A DNA stretch of 38,676 nt from an uncultured Roseburia sp. (GTDB lineage Bacteria > Bacillota > Clostridia > Lachnospirales > Lachnospiraceae). Below the pieces are notes generated by a model. The model was not told the origin of the DNA, ran no database searches, and worked only from the letters and a program-made list of their open reading frames with translations. A program made the translations under genes and the position numbers. The DNA is taken from contig CANDCP010000031.1 of assembly GCA_947383215.1 (NCBI GenBank), forward strand, positions 1 through 38,676, read 5' to 3'. Positions 27,198 through 34,326 of the stretch are shown here, piece by piece; position 1 is the first letter of the stretch, and every line of letters starts with the position of its first letter.

Positions 27198-29752
27198 AGA
27201 ACCTTCCCCCTCGCAAATTCATAGACCGCCCTCCCGCATGTTCCGTCCGTATTCGCGTTGATTTTTGCAAACGCGGCAATCTGCTTTTCCCGGTCGAAAC
27301 GCTTTCCGGTGATCTGCCCGTCCAAAAAATCTTTCAGCGAGTTAAACGCATTTTCATTCAGACAGTACTGCAGCCACTCGGACTCCATATCAAATCCCGG
27401 TTCACGCGCTTTTAACTCCTCATAGTCAAATCCCGTTTCGATTTCTCTGTATTCTTTTGTTTCGATGTCGATCTCATAAAGCTTCCGCTCCGGCGCATAC
27501 CAAATCCGCTTTTTCGCATCTCTACAATTGGGAAACAGCGTGATAAATCCGCCCATGCCGCTCGCTGTGAAATATCCGTTTTTCCCGCGGTTTGCAAACG
27601 GAATCGGCGGTTTCCACTCTTTCATTTCCCCTGTCTTTCGGTCAAGAGAGAGATACATATTTCCCCACGTCGGCGAGATCACAATCTTTTCGCTCCCGCC
27701 CTCCCCGGAAAATGCTATCGCGCCAAACGGCCGTTCCCGGCACTCTAAGTCATAAGGACCTCTTATCGACTGAAAACCGTCCGGCAGCGCGCCGTCGTAC
27801 TCTCTGACGCTTTCCGTGGCCGGATTCCAGCGCGTAACTGTCATCCCGTTTAACGGCAGAAGCCACAAATCTTCGCCGTCCCCAACAATTTCCTGCGTCC
27901 CAAGATTACATTTTGAATGGCTGCTTTGCTTCCTCGCCTCTAAAGTATCCATGTTAAGAAACAGAAATTCGTTGTCCGACGGAGAGGCGAAAACGAGCTC
28001 CTCTCCATACTGCCAGACTCCGCCCGAACGCCACTCTCCCCCGTCATATCTTACGTTAAACGGACAAACGCCGTCTACATAACGGATTTCCTCTGTTTCA
28101 ACGGTAACCCTGACAAGAAACGGATAGCGGAACGGAAGCAGGAAAAGATATTTCTCGTTATACCAATAGCCGCCGAACGCGCCGCTTTGGGTAGTCTTCT
28201 CGATAAACGGTATTTTTTTTATTTTTTTATCGCGGATGACCAAAAGATGCTGTGCGTTTCCGGGAAGCACAAAGATCTTATCCTGAAACTCCAACGCTTT
28301 TAAATAATATCTGCCCCCGGAATATTCACATCCCAAATCCATATAGAAACTGTAATGGTAATCATTTTTTTCCGAAAACCACAGCTGATTATTTCTTGCG
28401 ATAAAATAGCGGTCATTTCCACGCGTATCAAACGTCAGATTCAACTTTTCGCCGCGCCAGTCGTCCTTATCCGGAAGCGTATGAATTCTGTCATTTAAAA
28501 TAAACAGCGGTTTTCCCGCAACGCCAAACAGCGACGTCACGCTTGAGCCGGCATCGCCGATATAAGCGTCCGCATTTGCAATCGTACTCTCTATTTCCGG
28601 CGTGTCGTCATAAATACCCAGATCTTCGTCTATAAACTCATTTTTCAGAGCGTCGTACTCCGACTTATATGAGGCGCGCATAGAATCGAAGGTAGATTCG
28701 AGCAGCGGATGCGGACGCCACAAAAGACAAGCGTCCTCCCTTTCACGAAACAGATCGAACACGTACCTCATTTTTTTGAGAAACGCTCCCGTATCCCAGA
28801 GCGCTTCGCCGATGGTCGTATTGTAGAAATATACGCGCCTGTCTCTCATTTTCACCGCCCACTCTTTTGGCGGCGCGGGCGGATTTTGACATTTGCGGAT
28901 TACACTGTCAAATTTCGGCGAACCCATAGCGAGAAACTTCTCGCCCGGTATGCGCGCGTCAAAGTATTTGCGGTATTTTTCCGACTGTATCACTATGTAA
29001 TCCGCATAGAGATATGCGGGACAAATCGCCTGTCCGTCGCTCATCCCGCCCGAAGTGGCGTAATAGGGAATATATATCAGACATGCCGTATATTTTTTTA
29101 AGTTATCCGAGTAAAAAAAGGGATGCACGCTTGTAACATAGTTTGCGGCATCATAAGGATTATGAATAAATATTACGTCCGGCCGATGTTTTCCGAAGTC
29201 AAACTCATCATATCTGGTAATCGGTACATAAGACGGGTACAATTCCGCCTCATAATGCATTTTGCGAAAACTCCCGTCAGGATTTTTATCATAATACGGA
29301 ATCGGAATTACATAGGCGTCGCAATTCGAATCCTCATCCGCCGCCCGCCATACGCTTTCAAGACTATCCCACATAGACGATTTATAAGGCAGAAACACAG
29401 CCTCTATTTTCACTTTAATATCATGGCGCACCCTGTTTTCTATTCGTATCAACAGGCTCCGCAGACTCTTATACGCAGCGTTTGCGTTTATGTTTTCGTT
29501 ATCTGTCAGACGTCGATGTATCTGATAGAGCAGCTCACAGTATTCTTCAATCATAGGAATGGCCGCAAAGTCCGCGCCCTCCGATTCCTCAATCATATTT
29601 CCAATCTCAATCGCGCCCTGCTGGCAGTCCTCCAAAATTGCAAGCGCCGCTCTTTTATTCTCCTTTTTCGCAAGAAGCCGTCTCAGCCCTTCATGCGCCT
29701 GACCGAGCGTCTTTAAAAAACTCTCTGCCTGCTGTTTCTGCTCTTTTCTCAT
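27194..29752 (-). CDS. TagF-like glycerophosphotransferase domain fused to a predicted beta-propeller
   Basis: 852 residues. An N-terminal helical region (1-105) is followed by a Glyphos_transf-like domain (about 110-450): VIPIPYYDKN, VIFIHNPYDAANYVTSVHPF, FLAMGSPKFDSVI, LLWRPHPLLEST and YIGDAGSSVTSLFGVAGKPL, the counterparts of TagF's HxS, GSP, RxHP and DxSS motifs. The rest (about 460-780) has repeated blade-like segments with Tyr/Trp-rich strands (KYLFLLPFRYPF, EDLWLLPLNGMTV, EMKEWKPPIPF), suggesting a beta-propeller, perhaps for glycan binding. It is the first enzyme gene of the operon. GGGAG lies 7 nt upstream of the ATG. Confidence 0.75.
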   Translation of the reverse strand: MRKEQKQQAESFLKTLGQAHEGLRRLLAKKENKRAALAILEDCQQGAIEIGNMIEESEGADFAAIPMIEEYCELLYQIHRRLTDNENINANAAYKSLRSLLIRIENRVRHDIKVKIEAVFLPYKSSMWDSLESVWRAADEDSNCDAYVIPIPYYDKNPDGSFRKMHYEAELYPSYVPITRYDEFDFGKHRPDVIFIHNPYDAANYVTSVHPFFYSDNLKKYTACLIYIPYYATSGGMSDGQAICPAYLYADYIVIQSEKYRKYFDARIPGEKFLAMGSPKFDSVIRKCQNPPAPPKEWAVKMRDRRVYFYNTTIGEALWDTGAFLKKMRYVFDLFREREDACLLWRPHPLLESTFDSMRASYKSEYDALKNEFIDEDLGIYDDTPEIESTIANADAYIGDAGSSVTSLFGVAGKPLFILNDRIHTLPDKDDWRGEKLNLTFDTRGNDRYFIARNNQLWFSEKNDYHYSFYMDLGCEYSGGRYYLKALEFQDKIFVLPGNAQHLLVIRDKKIKKIPFIEKTTQSGAFGGYWYNEKYLFLLPFRYPFLVRVTVETEEIRYVDGVCPFNVRYDGGEWRSGGVWQYGEELVFASPSDNEFLFLNMDTLEARKQSSHSKCNLGTQEIVGDGEDLWLLPLNGMTVTRWNPATESVREYDGALPDGFQSIRGPYDLECRERPFGAIAFSGEGGSEKIVISPTWGNMYLSLDRKTGEMKEWKPPIPFANRGKNGYFTASGMGGFITLFPNCRDAKKRIWYAPERKLYEIDIETKEYREIETGFDYEELKAREPGFDMESEWLQYCLNENAFNSLKDFLDGQITGKRFDREKQIAAFAKINANTDGTCGRAVYEFARGKVL

Positions 29753-29807
29753 GATGTTCTCCCATGAACTGTTTTCTTTTTTGTTCTACTCCTTTTTATT
29801 ATCATAA

Positions 29808-30011
29808 GGATTATCGAGGCGTTTTCGCCTGTATACTTTTTTAAGAAGCATACTTCGCTCCGCGAAAGCCGCGGTCCTGGCATACCCGAAAGCGATTCCG
29901 CTTAGCTAATGCCGACTTTTTGCTTTTATATGTCAATATATCTTCCTGCGATCCGGTTCCCGGTAAAATCATCTGTCGATGATTCATTCTCAGGTCAATA
30001 TATTCTAACCG
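29808..30011 (-). ncRNA. Candidate guide/omega-like structured RNA 3' of the tnpB-like gene
   Basis: The 259-bp gap between the tnpB-like stop and the next gene has no ORF but holds a run of hairpins on the minus strand: 7-bp stem at 29967-29984, CCGG/CCGG at 29953-29963, an outer GGCAT/ATGCC stem (29879-29913) enclosing AAGCG/CGCTT (29890-29903), CCGCG/CGCGG (29860-29874), GAAG/CTTC (29845-29856) and AGGCG/CGCCT (29817-29830). This is where TnpB and TldR proteins encode their omega or guide RNA. The last hairpin is followed by A/T-rich DNA that would be the guide. The exact ends and the guide boundary are guesses. Confidence 0.45.
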
Positions 30012-31343
30012 TTAACAATTATATTTTTTCTGTATATTTCTCGCCGAGTTAAGCGCCGCCGTGCTTTCCATCCCGCAGCTCTCACAGACAAATAAAAATC
30101 CCTTCCGCTTCCCCGTCTCCCCGCAGGAGGAACAGATACTGCCTGTCCCGTTTGCATCGATCTCCAGCAGTTCAATGGAATGGACCCGACATTTATATGC
30201 CAGTCGTTCTCTGATATAGTTCTGGAAGCTTCGCGACAGCTTACGGTTAACGGATTTGGAGTATTTTGCCTTATTTTTTGTAATCGGCTTCGTAACAATG
30301 ATTTTTCCCGGCTTTTCTTCCGCCAACATCCGGTTGATTTCGGAATTGATAAAAACGACGGTCTTTCGTCTCTCTCTTTCTTTCTGCCTGTCATACTTAA
30401 GCCTGCCAAGATTATTTGTCTCAATCTTATCCGCCTTTTGGATGTTCCCGTCTTTTACACTCTGATCATATGCGTTATACATTTTGCGGCGTTCGCGATT
30501 TTTTGCGGCAAGCCTTTCCGTCTCGGGGCTCACAATATCCTCCAGCGCTTTCCCGTAAACCTTCCCGTCTGACAACGTGAACATATCTTTGTAGCCTATG
30601 TGGAGGTAAACCGTATTGGTATAATCGTCGTGCTTCTTTATCTTTGCCTCCACAGGCGCCGCAAGTAAAACAAAATTCTCTTTTATCTGTATCCGTATCT
30701 GCCTGTCAAATGTCCGTCCGTCTTTTAACGGAATCGCGATCCTCTTTCTCGGCGTCCTGCATACGATGCGGATGGCACCGTCTTCATACGAATAACCGTT
30801 CGGCGAAATCCGAAACGAATCCGCGTTGTCTGTCTTCGGCTGCACCAGATACTTCCTCGTCAACCTGCACAAAAGATTATTCAGATGTTTTACGTCGAGC
30901 GTGAAATCTTTTACATTTTGCGGAAGCTCATACTCCTGATGCGTCAGAACAGACGCATAGACATGATTTAACTTTAATACGGTGCGAAGGTACATTTTAT
31001 CGCCCGCGCCAAGGCGCTCGTTCGCGGTAACGCGTTCCCCGATCTTTTTTTTCACAATTCCCCATTCGGCCTTGATATCCGCGACCGCATCTGCGATTGC
31101 AAGCTCATAATATACCGCCGGTAAATTTAACTGCTCCCTCAATCCACAGTAACGCATTTCATTCAAAATACTGTATACGGGCGTCAGCTTGTCCAGACTT
31201 CGTATTCCGGAATATCGCTGATAAACGTAATTCTTTACCTTGCAGTAATCCAATGCGATCCCCTTTAAAATTTCCATGGTATCTTCCGCCAATGGCTTGC
31301 TGTACTGCCAGACCGTTTTGGTTATGACGCCGTCTTTTGACAT
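30012..31343 (-). CDS. Nuclease-dead TnpB-family protein (TldR-like), predicted RNA-guided DNA binder
   Basis: 443 residues, IS605/IS607 OrfB (TnpB) family. The C-terminal zinc finger is intact (C404, C407, C420, C423: CSSCGE and CESCG), and the RuvC fold landmarks are recognisable. All three catalytic acids are gone: RuvC-I reads YLHIGYKDMFTLSDG with His248 for Asp; RuvC-II reads KIIVTKPITK with Thr351 for Glu; RuvC-III reads TAALNSARNI with Ala430 for Asp. The frame is otherwise uninterrupted with a good start (GGGG 7 nt upstream), so this looks like a selected loss of nuclease activity, as in TldR repressors exapted from TnpB. No TnpA is present. It is the first gene reading into the glycan operon and lies just inside an invertible promoter. 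Confidence 0.88.
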   Translation of the reverse strand: MSKDGVITKTVWQYSKPLAEDTMEILKGIALDYCKVKNYVYQRYSGIRSLDKLTPVYSILNEMRYCGLREQLNLPAVYYELAIADAVADIKAEWGIVKKKIGERVTANERLGAGDKMYLRTVLKLNHVYASVLTHQEYELPQNVKDFTLDVKHLNNLLCRLTRKYLVQPKTDNADSFRISPNGYSYEDGAIRIVCRTPRKRIAIPLKDGRTFDRQIRIQIKENFVLLAAPVEAKIKKHDDYTNTVYLHIGYKDMFTLSDGKVYGKALEDIVSPETERLAAKNRERRKMYNAYDQSVKDGNIQKADKIETNNLGRLKYDRQKERERRKTVVFINSEINRMLAEEKPGKIIVTKPITKNKAKYSKSVNRKLSRSFQNYIRERLAYKCRVHSIELLEIDANGTGSICSSCGETGKRKGFLFVCESCGMESTAALNSARNIQKKYNC

Positions 31344-31383
31344 CCTTTTCCCCTTCCAAAATACGCGTATGCAGATATGGAAA

Positions 31384-31408
31384 TTCGTAGATTATTGAAA
31401 TCTGCGAA
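31384..31408 (-). repeat. Left recombination-like inverted-repeat site (IR-L)
   Basis: 10-bp arms TTCGTAGATT and AATCTGCGAA (one mismatch) around a 5-bp centre ATTGA; arms extend to 13 bp with AAA/TTT. The reverse complement matches the right site over 28 bp with one difference, including the centre read backwards (TCAAT). The asymmetric centre sets orientation, so the two sites are inverted with respect to each other. It lies 38 bp after the integrase stop and 41 bp before the tnpB-like start. Confidence 0.75.
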
Positions 31409-31445
31409 TTTTGCCGTCAGTCTCTGGACGTACAGATTTTTGAAG

Positions 31446-32567
31446 TTAATATTGACCCATAATTCGACCATAAACAGTGGACAGGGCGTTCATATGGCTG
31501 CGCTTTGTCTCGAATGTCGGATGTACATAGCGGTTCAGCGTAATCTTCACATCCGAATGCCCAAGGATCTCGCTAAGGCTCTTGATATCTGCGCCGCTGC
31601 TGATACAATTTGTCGCGAATGTATGGCGGAGCGCGTGAAAGTTCTTCTTTTCCACGCCCGCATCCCGCAGATAGCTTTGAAATTTGTACTGATATGTGCG
31701 CGGCTCCATCGGTCGGTTTTTCCCTACCACATATTTTCGGTTTTCGACGCGGTAAATTACCAATAACTTTACAAGCTCATCCGACAACGGGATTTTTCTT
31801 TTGGAGGATACGCTTTTGGGCTCGCCCTCTAAAAGCGTCGTCCTGGTGCGCTTTCCCTCTACGGCGATTCGCTGCACGGTTGTATTGACATGAAGCAATT
31901 TTTCTTCAAAATTAATATCCGCCCATTTTAAAGAACAAATTTCCCCCAAACGCAATCCGGTAGAAATACAGACGACAATCCCCAATTTGCAAAGATCCAT
32001 TTCATCATAGAGACAGTGCAGAAGGCGCGCCTGCTCCGACATACTCATAACTTCCACCGGTTTAGGCGCCGTTTTATATCTGCAGTGTGAATAAGTAAAC
32101 GGGTGACAGTGATACTGTGAAACTGCGTAAGACAAAATTTGATTTAATACACAGGAAATACTTTTTTGCAGGCTGTCAGATAACATTTCCCGGCTCCCGC
32201 CTGTGAATACGCGGCTTAAATTTTTGCTGTCTAACTCCGAGACAAACATCTCTCCCACTTTATGCTGAATATGTTTTTCATAAACGCTGCGGTATTTTAT
32301 GTAAGTAGCATGCTTTTTTTCGCTGCAGACATGACAAAGCCATTCTTCCGCCACCGTTTTAAAGCGAACGTTTGTATTCCTTCCGGCCCTCGCTGCATTT
32401 GTTTCCGAAGCAAGCTTTGCCACAAACAATTTTTGTTTTACTTCGCCGTATGTCTTTGCATATACGGAGTGCAAAATACTTTTTCCTGTCTCGATTTCTT
32501 TTGTGTAATATCGCCCCTCCCAGCGTCCGTCCTTTCTTTTCCTTATGTTTTCTCCGCGTCTTGGCAT
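31446..32567 (-). CDS. Tyrosine recombinase / integrase
   Basis: 373 residues, phage-integrase family with all catalytic residues: Arg206 (STGLRLGE), Lys251 (EPKSVSSKRKIP), His311 and Arg314 (HALRHTFAT), His337 (LGHSD) and Tyr347 (NRYVH). The N-terminus has an AP2/Arm-type DNA-binding stretch (GRWEGRYYTKEIETGK) and a SAM-like core-binding domain (about 70-165). GAGAGG lies 8 nt before the ATG. It is intact and sits between two inverted recombination-like sites, so its likely job is to invert the segment containing itself. No excisionase or phage genes are nearby. Confidence 0.93.
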   Translation of the reverse strand: MPRRGENIRKRKDGRWEGRYYTKEIETGKSILHSVYAKTYGEVKQKLFVAKLASETNAARAGRNTNVRFKTVAEEWLCHVCSEKKHATYIKYRSVYEKHIQHKVGEMFVSELDSKNLSRVFTGGSREMLSDSLQKSISCVLNQILSYAVSQYHCHPFTYSHCRYKTAPKPVEVMSMSEQARLLHCLYDEMDLCKLGIVVCISTGLRLGEICSLKWADINFEEKLLHVNTTVQRIAVEGKRTRTTLLEGEPKSVSSKRKIPLSDELVKLLVIYRVENRKYVVGKNRPMEPRTYQYKFQSYLRDAGVEKKNFHALRHTFATNCISSGADIKSLSEILGHSDVKITLNRYVHPTFETKRSHMNALSTVYGRIMGQY

Positions 32568-32689
32568 TCTTCATTCCTCTCTTTCTGACCACTTTTTTGA
32601 CCCCTGATAGCGGAAAGTCAACTTTTCGTGTATGATATTTGCTTTCAATCGCCTTAAAACGCAACGTCAAAGCTGCATTTTTTTGGTAG

Positions 32690-32718
32690 TTGACAAATAC
32701 TGTTGTCGAAAGTATAAT
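32690..32718 (+). promoter_or_regulatory. Perfect sigma-A consensus promoter, facing away from the operon
   Basis: TTGACA at 32690-32695 and TATAAT at 32713-32718 with a 17-bp spacer, an exact match to the consensus in both hexamers and spacing. It reads rightward; the predicted start is near 32725. No plus-strand gene follows for 4.9 kb, and a terminator-like hairpin lies about 60 bp downstream. This only makes sense if the segment can flip, placing it in front of the tnpB-like gene and the glycan operon. Confidence 0.8.
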
Positions 32719-32782
32719 AATCCATATGGAGAAAATAGCCATAAAATAAAAGAATTCGTTGGTTTTTGTGTACCATATTTTT

Positions 32783-32807
32783 TTCGCAGATTTCAATAAT
32801 CTGCGAA
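32783..32807 (+). repeat. Right recombination-like inverted-repeat site (IR-R)
   Basis: Perfect 10-bp arms TTCGCAGATT and AATCTGCGAA around a 5-bp centre TCAAT. It matches the left site (reverse complemented) across 28 bp with one difference. Arm length and short asymmetric centre fit a tyrosine recombinase core site. It lies about 60 bp downstream of the consensus promoter start. Confidence 0.75.
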
Positions 32808-32812
32808 TTTTT
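32783..32812 (+). terminator. Possible intrinsic terminator formed by the right site
   Basis: Read rightward, the perfect 10-bp stem of IR-R is followed at once by TTTTT, giving a terminator-like hairpin plus U-tract that would stop transcripts from the 32690 promoter in the present orientation. The left site read leftward has a mismatched stem and TTTCC, so it would not terminate as well. The stem has only 4 G/C pairs, so strength is uncertain. Confidence 0.4.
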
Positions 32813-32859
32813 GTATTGAATACGTAAAATCAAAAAAGAACAACTTTCTTTTGCATTCT

Positions 32860-32913
32860 ATATAAAAAATAGAGCCGACGAACTGTGATTTCATCTCACA
32901 AGTTCATCGGCTC
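32860..32913 (-). terminator. Intrinsic terminator after the AraC-family gene
   Basis: Long hairpin at 32872-32913 (GAGCCGATGAACTTGTGA pairing with TCACAGTTCGTCGGCTC, few mismatches) followed on the minus strand by TATTTTTTATA. It lies 21 bp after the AraC-family stop and insulates that gene from the invertible region. The 366-bp gap 32568-32933 holds this terminator, the right site and the consensus promoter, and nothing else I can support. Confidence 0.75.
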
Positions 32914-32933
32914 AGCGTCTATGCGTCCGTCTC

Positions 32934-33803
32934 TTAATCGAAGGCAGCTTCGGACGTCTTCTTTTTTGTTACGGGTATCCATACCTCATATTTTGCGTTC
33001 TGTGGATCCGGATTTAAGTAGACCTCAATATCGGGAGCGTTGGCATATTCATATCCCGAGGTCGGAAGCCACTCCGCTATAATCCGCTGCTCCAATTCCT
33101 GTATGGACTGGTTTGTACCTGTTCCGGAAAAGATCGCCCACGTAGATGCAGGCACGGTATATTCTTCAAACTCATCACTCGCCTTTTGGCTGGAAACGGC
33201 AATGAAATATTTCCATTGTTCCTCATTATTGCAGGCACTCACGCCCAAAAGCCCCATTGGCGGCGTATCCATCATTCCTGCCAATTTTTGTATGGTTCCG
33301 TTTACAGACGCCTCCTCCCACATCTTTGGCACAACCGTAAAATTATTTTCGATTTCCTTATCAAGCGGCGCAGATACGCCAATGATGCGAAACGCTTCTT
33401 TTGTCTCGATTCTATAATTCATTTCTGTCGCTCCTTTCACAGCAATTTTAAATACAATAGGGGAAAAAGATTTCACCGATACGCTCTCGCCTTTCACGGA
33501 CGACGGGGCTATCCCGTGAAAAGACTGGAACGCCCTGTTAAATGCAGTCGGGGAACGGTAGCCGTATTTCTCCGCAATATCAATAATCCGTTCCTCCCCG
33601 CCCTGTAAGTCTACCGCCGCCAAAGACATTTTTCTTCTTCGGATATACTCTGCCAAAGTGATGCCCGCCATATAAGTAAACATCCTCTGATAATGATAGG
33701 TGGAGCAGCAGGCAATCCGCGCAAGCTGGTCATAGTCAATTTCATCTGTCAGATGTTCCTCAATATAATCCATGCTTTGGTTTAATCTGTGAACCCATTC
33801 CAT
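32934..33803 (-). CDS. AraC-family regulator with GyrI-like effector domain
   Basis: 289 residues. An N-terminal AraC DNA-binding domain with two helix-turn-helix motifs (about 1-105: YDQLARIACCSTYHYQRMF and ERIIDIAEKYGYRSPTAFNRAFQSFHG) is joined to a GyrI-like small-molecule-binding domain (about 130-285, ending KYEVWIPVTKK). Such Rob/SoxS-type fusions sense small or toxic molecules. AAGGAGG lies 6 nt before ATG 33803. A strong terminator separates it from the invertible segment, so a direct role in the glycan switch is not indicated. Confidence 0.92.
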   Translation of the reverse strand: MEWVHRLNQSMDYIEEHLTDEIDYDQLARIACCSTYHYQRMFTYMAGITLAEYIRRRKMSLAAVDLQGGEERIIDIAEKYGYRSPTAFNRAFQSFHGIAPSSVKGESVSVKSFSPIVFKIAVKGATEMNYRIETKEAFRIIGVSAPLDKEIENNFTVVPKMWEEASVNGTIQKLAGMMDTPPMGLLGVSACNNEEQWKYFIAVSSQKASDEFEEYTVPASTWAIFSGTGTNQSIQELEQRIIAEWLPTSGYEYANAPDIEVYLNPDPQNAKYEVWIPVTKKKTSEAAFD

Positions 33804-33859
33804 GAAATACCTCCTTATCCGCACATACTGTGCTCTGTAAACATAAATGTTCCTTTATT

Positions 33860-33865
33860 ATTATA
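33860..33865 (-). promoter_or_regulatory. Possible -10 element for the AraC-family gene
   Basis: TATAAT on the minus strand about 60 bp before the start, within the near-palindrome CCTTATAATAATAAAGG that could be an autoregulatory operator. No good -35 hexamer is seen at 16-18 bp. Weak call. Confidence 0.3.
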
Positions 33866-33930
33866 AGGTTTACTCTTAAATTCTTCCTCTCTATCCCTGC
33901 ACAAAAAAGAGAGACGGCTACTCAAGACAA

Positions 33931-33964
33931 AAGGGAAACAACTTCCTTACGAAGTGTCTCCCTT
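33931..33964 (-). terminator. Terminator-like hairpin after the small coiled-coil gene
   Basis: Hairpin AAGGGA...ACTTC/GAAGT...TCCCTT lies 46 bp after the stop of the minus-strand 79-residue gene. A T-run follows only at a distance on the minus strand; on the plus strand TTTTTT comes 8 nt later. It could act in either direction; function uncertain. Confidence 0.4.
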
Positions 33965-34009
33965 GGGCGTCCTTTTTTGCTTCTAATCTCAGATTTGCAA
34001 TATAAAATT

Positions 34010-34249
34010 CTATGAAGCCTCCTCCTGTCTCTGTTCCAGATACAGATTCAATGCCTCTTCTACCTCCTCGCTGCTAAGCCCGGCTGTCTTAACCAGCGAA
34101 TCGAGCCCTTCCAGATCCTTGAGCTTTTTTTCGTTATAAAACGCCTCAAGCTCCTCCTGCTCGGCTTTGATCCTCCGCTGCAAAGCAGCGATCAGCTCCT
34201 CCTTATCCGCTATCTTCTCCTCGATGCTTCTTCGCTTTCCTCTAGCCAT
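34010..34249 (-). CDS. Small coiled-coil hypothetical protein
   Basis: 79 residues, highly charged. The first ~45 residues (EEKIADKEELIAALQRRI...QEELEAFYNEKK) form a heptad-like coiled coil, and the end (GLSSEEVEEALNLYLEQ) looks like a short helical domain. AAGGGAGAG precedes the ATG. No catalytic motif or membrane segment. It is probably a conserved Clostridia protein, but I cannot assign a function. It follows the alpha-xylosidase gene with its own small gap. Confidence 0.7.
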   Translation of the reverse strand: MARGKRRSIEEKIADKEELIAALQRRIKAEQEELEAFYNEKKLKDLEGLDSLVKTAGLSSEEVEEALNLYLEQRQEEAS

Positions 34250-34326
34250 ACGACACTCTCCCTTATCTGCAATCTTTTATTACAGTATATGGACAAGTAG
34301 GAAAATTTATGCAGATAATCTTAAAT

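Larger units (their letters stand above)
31381..32810. other. Predicted invertible segment carrying its own recombinase and an outward promoter
   Basis: Two 25-bp sites in opposite orientation bound about 1.37 kb holding a tyrosine recombinase gene and, at the right end, a perfect consensus promoter facing outward. In the present orientation the promoter reads right, away from the glycan operon. Inversion would move its -10 to about 31473-31478 on the minus strand, roughly 130 bp upstream of the tnpB-like ATG. The layout parallels the Salmonella Hin segment but with a tyrosine recombinase. Inversion itself is not shown by a single sequence. Confidence 0.65.

Noticed and set aside
29808-31343. 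A complete, mobile IS605/IS607 insertion sequence
   Set aside because: There is no TnpA or serine transposase, no clear element ends, and the RuvC catalytic residues are lost, so it is better read as a domesticated gene.
31446-32567. Integrase as a sign of a prophage or integrative element
   Set aside because: No phage, conjugation or excisionase genes are nearby, and the only matching sites are inverted around the gene, which favours inversion over integration.
32934-33803. AraC-family protein as the controller of the glycan switch
   Set aside because: It lies outside the inverted sites and is insulated by a strong terminator; the GyrI-like domain points to small-molecule sensing.
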